From positions 40,775,175-40,839,174 of the forward strand of contig JASEVX010000008.1 in assembly GCA_031761405.1 (NCBI GenBank): DNA of 64,000 bases, written 5' to 3'. The DNA is from Serripes groenlandicus. Its lineage: Eukaryota > Mollusca > Bivalvia > Cardiida > Cardiidae. The notes below the pieces were generated by a model. The model saw only the letters and a list, made by a program, of their open reading frames with translations. It had not been told where the DNA came from and ran no database searches. The position numbers were made by a program, and so were the translations under genes. Position 1 is the first letter of the stretch; every line of letters begins with the position of its first letter. This document shows positions 43,901 through 55,900 of the stretch, in pieces.

Positions 43901-46900
43901 TTTGTTTTTTGTTCTTATGTTATTATTTAAGCATTAATTTTTTGATAGTCAAATTTTATTTTTTGACTCTTGGTACCCTTTAAGTATACCGTATATGGAC
44001 AGAAATATTACTTAAACGTTAACCTGTATACCTGTACCACGTTCTGATGGCACAACACAGTAAATAACCTACTTATTTTATAAACAAACGTTACGGTTAT
44101 ACTTTAATGGTGTTATTGTGGAATCAATATGTGTGCCATACATTTAGCACATCTATAGGTATGAACATAATAATAACCCTATTGTTCAGGAAACAATAAA
44201 AACCAGTCCAAATTAGAACTTAACGAGTAATCCAAAGACTCTTAACTCTTTCAGCGCCAAAGGCAATATTAAGCTTTTTTGCAAACAATACAGATTCAGG
44301 TGAGTCAGCTCGTAACGAGCTGTCTCACCTGAAATCTGCATTGTTTGGCTGTGAGTTATAAAAAATATTCCAAAAATCCTATAACATTAAAATCGAGTAG
44401 TCCGAGTTTGAACATGGAAGAGTCTAATTTAAACAATTCGGCGCTGAAAGGGTTAAAACTATATTATTTACGATGTATACTAATGACATATAATATATAT
44501 ACATGTACCAACTAATATAATACGAACACATACTATTGGCTGATCTATATACCGTACATGTACCTGGGTAAGCATAACACAATCGACCAGGCCTCAATTC
44601 CATCAGCGATAATAAGCGTTAAGTAATACTTTAAAAATATTTAAGAGCGTAATTCATTATGTATATGTGAATTGGTGTAAAACTAGCGGGACTACACTTC
44701 TAGTTTGTCTTGTCTAAAGGTGCATCTAGGACTAAGGTATTTGTAGAAGGAGATTGACGACTCTGATGAGACTCTGTGGATGTACGGGCTCGTATGAGTA
44801 CTCACTGTATGCAGATATATGAGCCGTCCCGCGAGAAAACCAAAATTGGAATCATTACTCTTTACCTCTAATCCTTGAGACGGAATGTGTCGACCCTAAT
44901 CTGGGTGTATACATTACGCAGATGTTAGTTTTCTCGCGCGAAGGCTCATATTAAGACCTCCATATCCGTAGACGCGGTTCAAATATGTCTAAATTTATAC
45001 AAAAAATAAATGTATGTGAATAGAACAGCACTATAGTCTAGTATAATCAGCTTACCCCTATGCAAAGCACATGAACCTTCAAATAATGATGATGGAATAG
45101 ATTGTAAACATGACGAATGGAATGGAATTGATTGTAAACATGCCAAATGGAATTGAATATATTGTAAACAAAAGAAATGGAATGGAAGAGATTGTAAACA
45201 TGACGAATGGAATGGATTGTAAACATGTAATGGGAAGGAGTGAGAAGAAATGGACTGAATGATTGTTAACCTGCGACATTTAATGGAATGGATTGTAAAT
45301 ATACGAAGTGGAATATGATATATTTTGAACAGGCAAAACTGATAGGGATAGATAGTAAACATACGATATTGAATATAATGGTTTGTAAATATACCATATT
45401 GAATATAATGGTTGTTGACATACGATATTGAATATAATGGTTTGTAAACATACGATATTGAATATAATGGTTGTTGACATACGATATTGAATATAATGGT
45501 TTGTAAACAAACGATATTGAATATAATGGTTGTTGACATACGATATTGAATATAATGGTTTGTAAACAAACGATATTGAATATAATGGTTTGTAAACAAA
45601 CGATATTGCATATAATGGTTTGTAAAAATAAATGAAATGCAATGAATTGTAAACATCCGGACTTGAGTGGAATGAATTGAAAACAGGTGAACTGGAAGGG
45701 ATTGTGAACGGGTGAACTGGAAGGGATTGTGAGTATGTATATGCAATTTCATGGAATGGGAGTGGGAATGGATTGTTATCGATAATAAATAGCGGCGTGA
45801 CGATGCGTGACTTGACGTGGGTTTGCCTGATACGCCCGTTTCAGCGTCGACTAATTTTAACATTATCTGTTTAGCTTGTTACAGTTTGAAGGTACACATT
45901 CAACTAAGAATTAGACATACATTATAAAAGAAGCATAGGATATGAGCCGTCCCACGAGAAAACCAACACTGTGGACTCTGCGTAAAGTATCGCCCCGGAT
46001 CAGCTTAAGCATGCCGCACAGGCTAACCCGGACAGACACTTTTCCCCTCCTGTGGATTTCCTGTTTCATGAATCTTTACTCTAAACCTCTATCCCCCTGA
46101 TACGGAATGTGTCGGCCCGGATCAGTCTGCGCGTACTGCGCAGGCTGATCTGGGTCGATACATTACGCAGAGGGCATAATGTTGGTTTTCTCGAGGGACG
46201 GCTCATATATGTTTTTCTAATGTACACATATCTTTTGAACTTATAAACGATAAAGAAGTAAATTATTTACGACTAAATGCTTTAGACGCGTATTTTTTTC
46301 CATAACCATCTTATAACGTGTTAGCTAAGAGATGCTGCTACGAGTGAAAGTAACTTCAGCGGGATAAGCGTGAACCTATTGAGTCAACGAAAATCAAAGA
46401 TATGTAAGTACTTACAGTTGTTCATATACGTTGGAGTCGTTGGGCTCACTCCACCGTTGAAAGACGGGCTTGTCACCGGGTATTTGGGCGTGGTTGGGCT
46501 CGACTTTGTCGTCGGCGTTTTCGGCTGTCCGAAAACAGGGGCTGCCATAGATGGTGATACGACGGACCTTTTCGTCAGGATCACTGACGAGGGGACGTAG
46601 GTTGGAGTCTTAGGTAGTTGTCGCTCTCCGTCGTCGCCTTCCGACGCTTCTTGGGACTCTATTGAATAAAAAGGATGACGTCATGAGTGACGTTACTGAA
46701 AAGAGATAACTTACTACATCTCTGACAGGCGTTTTCATGTATTTAGAACAGCGTGTGCATGCATGCGTGTTCATGTATTTAGAACAGCGTGTGAATGCAG
46801 GCGTTTTCATGTATTTATAACAGCGTGTGCATGCATGTGTTTTCATGTATTAAGAACAGCGTGTGCATGCAGGCGATCCATGTATTTAGAACAGCGTGTG

Positions 46901-49900
46901 CATGCAGGCGTTTTCATGTATTAAGAACAGCGTGTGCATGCAGGCGATTCATGTATTTAGAACAGCGTGTGCATGCAGGCGTTTTAATGTATTTAGAACA
47001 GCGTGTACATGCAGGCGTTCTCATGTATTTAGAACAGCGTGTGCATGCATGCGATTCTCACTGAACTTTCTATATCAAGCAGTTAGTTAAAGAAGATTTC
47101 GAGAAGTTTCTGGAAAATAGTTTGATGTGTCACATGTAGTCTTACAATTTCTAAAATAAGAAAATCCTGTCCAATCATATTTAATGATTTTTAAAGGTTT
47201 AAAAGTCAGAAACATTTCATTTAAAAAAAAAGTAAGCTTCTCAATTTAACTCTTTCCAACTTGCAGACGTATTCTAAAATATCTGAAGCAGAAGACATTA
47301 AAATCATTGTAGCAAAAGTTTAGAAAGTGCTCATAATGAATAATACCACAATTATTTATCTGTAAAATAATAACAATTTCATTAATAGAGATTTTTCATA
47401 TTTTTTATCCCAGATGTTTTCAAAAATGGATGCTGCAAATTCGTTATATGTGGTAAGGAATAATCACGTGTTTAAATATATTAAATGGTTTTGACACATT
47501 TTCTATTTATTGGAATTGGCATAAGAGAAAGTATGTCTAACTTAAATAATGTCTTTGTACATCAAGATGGCAAGTGTCCTCAATTTAATTACATCAATCA
47601 GAGCTGCAGAGAATGGGAAGAGATCATACATACACAATTTAGGAGCAAGCATTAAACAATCATTATCTGTTAAACAAAATCATATTACCAACAAATCGTT
47701 GCATGCATCTTTAGGCGAATAATTTCAACTGATTACTAGGCACAAATAACCGTCTGTGTTTTCCCTTATATATATATATTTTTCCATAAATGGGTTTTTA
47801 TTTTGTTAATTAATTCGAACAAGGAAAAAACAAAAACAATTTTGCACATTAAGAAAAGACAAGAATATTAGAGTTACACTTAACGCGTGTTACTTTCACA
47901 TTAATGTCGCCTTGAACGAAAGACGCTGACTGTTGATGTATTCAATCAAAATTACAGTTAACAGCATGTCAAGTAGTATTAACAGCATGTCCAGTAGTAT
48001 CATACATTTAATGTTAAAACGTACAGCAGTAACATATTTATACATAAGCGACATATATTGCACTGTACTACCTTGAACCGGCGATGTTTGACATCTAATA
48101 ATCAGTTGAAATGATCGTCCTTCTGTTTTAAAAATAATAAAATACATTTAACCCTTTCCTAAATACAGACGTTTTCTGAATTACCTGAAGCAAATGACTT
48201 TTGAAAACAGTGTGCAAATTGATTTATCAGTCATAGTACGGCGGGCAGTTCACATACCCGTGTGTTCCCTGACTTTCACACACCATAACTCTACACAACA
48301 GTCTTTGCTTGCAACTGCCCTTTTTCACATAAACTGTCAGTCCCCATTGGTAGAAGACGAATGACGCATGTCGATTTGACGTTTCATACGTCGGATAGAA
48401 AGTTAGCTGACCTTGGGTTCGAACCAATAACCCACCGATTCTCAGCCAGCGTCGTAATCGAGTGAGCTACCAACAGTGTGGCTAAAGAGGAAATATGTTA
48501 AAGATGGTAACTTTTCTCCATTTGCCACATTGTTTTAACTTTATTCACTAATTGTTCTTTAATTTGTAGATAATTTCCATATTTGTTTGCCTAAATGTGT
48601 TCTAAGTCGTCTGCTGCAGATTTGTTGTATGTGGAAAAGGGTTAAACACTTCTCTGAGAGAGGTTCTGCATCAATCAACTTAAGCGTAACTATTACACGT
48701 GTGGGGAAAAACGCGCAACCATTCTAAGGAATTCAAATGGATACTACTTAACGGACTGTTTTGGTCTAAACAACTAATTAACGATAATTGCCGATCCAGA
48801 TCAGACTGCGAGGATGAGCTGGCTGATCTGAATCTACACTAGTCGTAAATATTTCACGGTTGATTTTCGCAGCGCCGCTCAAACATGATTATGAGAAACT
48901 GCTCACTTTAGCATACATTGTCAATAAATGGTGTCTGCCTCAGGAGCAGTGGTTAAAAACACGAAACCAATAGAGATTATACACTTCCTGCTTTTAGAAA
49001 TGAGACCTTATCTTCAGTAAATAAAAAAAAACATGGGTTAACAAGTTCGAAGAAATATGCGATTAGTAAAACAATTTATCAAAATAAAGGCTACTATGAG
49101 TGTTCGCAGATCACAGGATGTAAATGCCGGTTGATTTTCTCATAAGTTACGTTCAATTAAGGGAATACAATTGCATTATAGGAATGAGACTTTAACAAAA
49201 CATTAGGTTGATTTGTCGTAATTAAGATAGAATATAACTTAAGTCGCAGCTTAACGGCCAGAAGGACATACGATGAAAAATGATCGTTTAGTTTCACCCT
49301 GCTTAAAGACAGGCCACACAATAAAATCATATGCATTATTTTCGAAATGACGAAGCAAAAACCCCTGATGAAATATTTAGTAAAACGATTGATTAACTGA
49401 TAGGCCGACTGAGTGGTATAGTGCGCGCATACTCATGGGCTGTGTGACATGGGCTTTACGTGAAGACTCAAACTAACCTGTGAATACGCAGTGTCTCATC
49501 ACAACTGTAACTTATAACAAATGCCATTTCGGCGAAAAACCGTTCGGCGCTTCTGGTATTACACTAGAATGTATTGGAGTGATGCTTTTTCCATGTTATT
49601 TCAGTTATATCACGGCATCCAGCCCACCTTACGTGTTTCCCGGCTTTCTCACACCAGTACTCCACACAACATTCTTCTCAGGCAACTGCTTCCCATCCCA
49701 CATATACACGTTAGTCCATCTAACAGATGATGGTGCGTTAATGCTTTTTCTCATACAACAAATCTGCAGCAGACGACTTTGAAAACTCCCTTTAAATGAA
49801 AGTACAACAATTGAACAGTGTTGAAAACATGTTGACAAAAGGAGAAATTGCTCGTTTTGAGCAATTTCTCTTTTTGTTGACATGTTTTCAAAAAGCGGTC

Positions 49901-52900
49901 TGCTGCAGAGGCGTCAGAAAGCGTCTATACGAGGTTACGGGTTAAAAACATATTTATCTGTAACCCGAAGGTGGGAACTTGCATATTCATATAAATCACA
50001 TAAATACATAGACTTCATTATATGTTTATGAATGTAACTTTAGATGCCTGTGATCGAACTCTATTTCCAAACATACCTTTATAAATCTAGGCTTTAACTA
50101 ATTCTTTAAGTTTTAAAGTTAATACTCGAATAAGTCCATGTGTATGTACAGACTGGCTTTAGTTTACGAAATCTGGTAGATCTTTTTTAGACTTCATTAT
50201 GTGTTTATGAATGTAACTTTAGATGACTGTGATCGAACTCTATTTCGAAACATGTCTTTACAAATCTAGGCGCTAACTTATTCTTTAAGTTTAAAGTAAA
50301 TACTCGGATAAAGACAATGTGTATGTACATCCTGGCTTTAGTCTATGAAATCTGGTAGGTCTCATTTAGACGGATTCTAATTTCGGGATTTGTCCGCACA
50401 AACGGCGCAAGTACTGGTTTTAAAAGTCTCCATGAAGCAGACATCGAGCTTGATTAATATAAGCTGAAAGCTTGTTTCGCACTCGATGCAAAACAAACAA
50501 GTTTAAACTAACTTAAGATCCTATGAACATAGTATATTTCCACACACGTCTTTAAAACATATAATTGAGCCGTCCTGCGAGAAAACCAACATTATGGCCT
50601 CTGCGTAATGTATCGACCCAGATCAGCCTGCACAGTCCGCGCAGACTGATCCGGGACGACACATTCCATCTCAGGGGGATAGAGGTATAGAGTAATGATT
50701 CTTGAAACAGAAAATCCACAGGAGGCGTAACGTGTCTATCCGGGTAAGCCTGCGCGGCATACTTAGCCTGATCCGGGTCGATACTTTACGCAGAATCCAC
50801 AATGATGGTTTTCTCGCGGGACGGCTCAGGTCTTTAATGCATGCATAGTGATAACACAATCAAACATAGGAAGAGTGAAATGGGTAAATAAATGCATTCT
50901 GGGTACACGCGTACTGACCCGCTCTGTTCTTTAAGAACAAGTTACTCTTCGTTTGTAGCTCATCTGAAATAAAAACCGTCCCTTTTATCTAAAATGTTAC
51001 CATTACATGGTATGTCTTTTTTTTTGTGTAAGTATGTAGGTAAGCTTTCACCTCGTCGTCAGTTAAATCATTCGTTTCACTGAAATAGGCGAATTTTGTA
51101 TGCTTTGAACATAATATTTTTGAAGAAAATAAATGTAAAAACAAAATCTCACGAGAAAAAGGAAATCTATTGACGATGAGCAAGTTTCTCTGTAAATGTG
51201 ATCTATTATGCCTAAAAATGATGCTTTCGATTTTTTATAATATCTTTATATGAGCAAATGAGTCGAGTTGACGATAAGCAAGTTGTCCTGTAAATGTTAT
51301 CTACTATGCATAGAAACGATACTTAAGAATTTTATGAAATATCTATATGAAAAATAAAGAAAAGATCTAGTTGATTTTCTCTTTCGCTTCTTTTTAACTT
51401 ATGGTACACAGAAGAAGACATTCATAAGGGAAGGCTCAACGCATTTAAGCGTGTTAAGCTATAAAGGTTTTATTTAAGTAGATAGTTCACCTTGTACCAC
51501 ATGTAGAAGCTTATAACCGCAAATGCAGCAGAGACATTTAAATGGTTAGCAATTTCTACTTTTGACACAATGTTTTCAACTACAGGCACTTAATTTAATT
51601 TTTATTTATGGATAGTTTCCATAATGTTTTGTGTAGATGCTTTCGAAGGCGTCTGTTGTTTGATTGTCATATGCGGGGAAAGGGCTGAAAGGCAAAGACA
51701 TGTAATGTCTAGCTCTGTGTGGAAAAAAAGACGTTAATCCCGAAACAAACGGAAATAATCCCTTTGAAGCAGATACTTCTACCTGAAATGACTTTTAGAC
51801 CTACTGATACACAAAGTTCTACATGTACATTCATGCCGTACACTCTTGGTCTATAAAGGTATATCCATATATACATATACACTTATTAACATATAAGGCT
51901 ATGATATACATCTGAGTCGCAGCATGCGATTTAGAATTTTGATGCATCTACGTAGATTGAAGGCACAAGTGAGCCTGTGCATTCCCAAAGTCTCACGAGA
52001 GTCGTCAACATCCGCCGGTTGTAAAGACCCCATTTAAAAAGCGATTCACCACATTTTGAGTTTCCCAATCACTCATTTTCTGCATAAATGACCCTGTAAT
52101 TAAAGACCACTTGCGAACAAAGACCATTTCGTTGAGTTCCCATGGTTGGTCTTTATACAAAGGTTCCACTGGAAGTGAAGCCTCACTAGTTTTCTGCCAA
52201 TATAACTTCAAATGATGTCAAACCGGAGTGTCAGTAAGACTCCAAATAGCTAGATGCGGCTCCTATTATATAGAAGAACCTGACAAAATGAAGGGTAGAT
52301 GATACAGTTGGAGGATGTCAGCTATTACTAAAAGCCGTTCGACGAGAAAACCAACATTTTTGAGTCTGCGTAAAGTATCGATTCGGATCAGCCTAAGCAT
52401 GCCGCGCAGACTAACCCGGACAGACACTTTTCGTCTCTTGTGGATTTTTTGTTTCGCGAATCTTTAGTCTATACCTTTATACCCCTGACACGGAATGTGT
52501 CGGGCCGGATTAGTCTGCGCGGAATGCGCAGGCTGATCTGGGTCGATACATTACGCAGTGTTCATAACGTCGGTTTTCCCGTGGAACGGCTGATTTATCA
52601 TATATTGCTCGGAGAGAGTTTATGAGCCTACTTGCCATTACAATGATTAATTTTCAAACTGGATTTGTCAGTAAAATTCATTTTGAAAAGTCCATAGCCA
52701 ATTCTAAGAATATCAAGACAACATTGTCAGGGGCGTAGCTTTGCAATAATCAATGTGTAGACCGTCTCGTGAGAAAACCAACATTGTGGACTCTGCGTAA
52801 AGTATCGACCCGGATCAGCCTAAGCATGCCACACAGGCCTGCCCGGATAGACACTTTTCGCCTCCTGTGGATTTTCAGTTTCAGGAATAACTACTCTATA

Positions 52901-55900
52901 CATATATCCCCCTAAGCAGGAATGTGTCGACCGGATCAGTCTGCGCGGACAGCGCAGGCTGATCTGGTCGATACATTACGCAGATGTCTATCGCCAAAGT
53001 TGCATTTTGGGGCATTTTGAAAAAAAAATGTGTAGGCACGTGCCTACAGTGCCTAAAGGGAGCTACGCCCTTGATTGTTATGTTGAGCAAACAATATGAA
53101 GACTGGTTATACTGCGCTGACGCGTCGGCGGACCTTGGCTCTTAATGGTGACAAAAGCTACACGAAAGTCGATTTCAGCAGTGAATGGGTTTACCAGTAT
53201 TCGAATTTCATGAAAACATTCTAAGAAACTATTGCGTGAAAAGAGTCTACACAGTGAACTGACAATACGGAAGCACAAATGTGATACATGAGATAATCAA
53301 ACTTGCCTTTTGTTCCCTTAAACAGACGTTTGACGCAAAACACCGGTTTTATGTTCCCCAAAAAATGAATGTGGTAGCTTCATTCCACAAAACAAAAATA
53401 GACAAAGTTTTAATATGTTTAGTGAGTAGAGATTTGAATAGTAAGAATTGAGAATGGAGAATTATATACGAATATAAATAAAATTGTAAACAATATGTCA
53501 CTTTTGTGTTTCCGTAGGAAATAGTGAAACTTGTCATAAAATATGTTTGGTGAGTAGAGATTTGAATAGGAAAAATTGAGAATGGAGAATTATATACGAA
53601 TATAAATAACATTGTAAACAATATGTCACTTTTGTGTTTCCGTAGGAAAGAGTGAAACTTGTCATAAAATATTGATATACAATTATTGTAGTATATGTTT
53701 ATATCAATAGGTTTTAAGCATACTAAAAGATATCTACAAACTGTAATAAAAGTGAATATTTAACTACAGCCTACACATTGATATATGTACGATATTGAAG
53801 CTCTATAAAGGGAAATAAGCAGGGATGTCACCTTTCATCCATTCGTATCGCTTTTCTCGTATAATCTCCCTTGTTTGTACCTGGAGGTTGTCTGTAAGAG
53901 GGGTCTATATAATAAGCCTTAAGGTTATACCGTAAATTGGTAAACGCAACTTAAAGTAAGATGTTCGATTAATGTAGGCCACTATCGGCTTGCATATATG
54001 TGTCGTCTAATCTGTGTCCATATAGTGTGCGCTGCATTTATGAATACATGTAATCAGTATATGAACAGCCATAATAAATAAACAATTTCCTCGGTGAACT
54101 TGTGAAAATTACTCGGCGTGACAATTACAAAGACTTCTCAAAGCCGGTTTTAATCAAAATACTCAGAGTACAGAAGGACGGGTTCACATGAAAAAACCTT
54201 AATATGTTCAAAGATGTTGAAAGTATAAAGAAAACATGAAAAGTGGTGCGTTAAGGGTAACGAAACATGATAAGAGTCAATGTGAAGTTAATTTTATTTC
54301 ATTTAGAAACTTACTGCATACAACATAGACATAGAAACTGTTTTAATTAATAGAAATGTCTTTTGAATTTATTTGTGGTTTTGAGCATAACAATCTTCAA
54401 ATCAGAGATGATCGACGTGTTGAAGTTCGACGCATAGATATTGTAAACAGAAAACTACTCGAGCGACGTCAACGCCAATGTCAGGGCAAGAGGGTTACAA
54501 TATAAGCCCTCTTGGGACACAGTTCTAGAATTCTAGATAAAAACAACCACATCATTTCAGCAGACTAAGGGTTTAACCCTTTCCCACATACAACAAATCT
54601 GCAGTAGACGACTTTGAAAACGTCTAGGCCAAAGCACAGAAAATCACTTTAAATGAAAGAACAATAATTGAATAGAGTTGAAAACATGGTTACAAAAGGA
54701 GAAATTGCTCGTTTTGATTCGTCATGATTCCGAAAAGCCGTCTGCTGCAGAGGCGTCAGAAATCGTCTATTTGAGGGAAAGGGTTAACGTAGATAACATA
54801 TACTTACTTAGAAAATCTCCTAAAGACGTTGTTTGCTTGCTTGTATTGATGACTGGTGACTTCAAGCTTAAAGGTCGACCGAGTGTGTTTTCTTCAGAAG
54901 GGGATGTCTTAACACCTAGAATAGTTTACCGTAATGTAAATACAAGGCTTTTTATCGTTACTCAAAATAGTAAGCTTATCCTGGACTTTCTCAAAATTGA
55001 TTGATTGGGGTTTAACGCCGTTTTTAACAATTTCTCAGTCATATCACGGCGGCCAGTTCACCTACTCATGTGTTTCCTGGTTTTCTCACACTAGTACTCC
55101 ACAAAACAATCTTCCCAAGAAACTGGCTGCTTTTCCACATAGACTTAGCCCATTGGTAGAAGACGAAAAACGCATGTCGCAATGACTTTTGTCAAACGTC
55201 GGAAAGAAAGTTGGCCGAGCCGGGATTCGAACTCACAACCTCTGCATTGACAGCCCGCGTCGTTACCGACTGAGCTACCGGGACTCGACGACTTTCTAAA
55301 AAGCTGCCTAGTTTCAGTGATCAGTGACCCTAGACATATATACTGCAACTGATAATTAAAATACACAAACATACAGCCAATTTAAAATCCAATTTTGTTG
55401 GCACCGATCCACGTAATTTATTATTTAATTGTTTTGTATAAGTTTGACAGGGAAAACTGCCATAACTCTGACCTACTTTTGTCATTACCACAATAAATAA
55501 CTTTGTCGCTAACGTTATGAAGAACATTTAATATAGTAAACCAATGAGAACGTCCTTATATAAAAACCTCACTTAACCCAGAGGACTAGATAAGGAGGAG
55601 TAAATAAGTCATTCTTACAAGAGATCTCCCTAAGCACTCATAAAACCGATGTTGTGGGAAATCAAAAGAATCGTCTCAGTCAGACGAACTGAGACGATTC
55701 TTTTGAATACCCACAACATAGGTTTTGGATGTCAAATACGAATTTCAGAGATTGAAAAACGCTCCTTTTTTAGAGCTCTGCAGTAAACAGCACAAAGCTA
55801 GAACATGTACGTGTATTTCCACCTGAAGTGCATGCAGGGAACCTTAGCATTGTTACCTCTAACGGGTGTATTGTTCCCTTCGTTGGTGATGCAATCAAGT

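Noticed and set aside
44979..45863. Minus-strand ORF of 294 codons
   Set aside because: Produced by a 30-bp tandem array whose period divides by 3. Low-complexity, repeat-phased protein; no domain.
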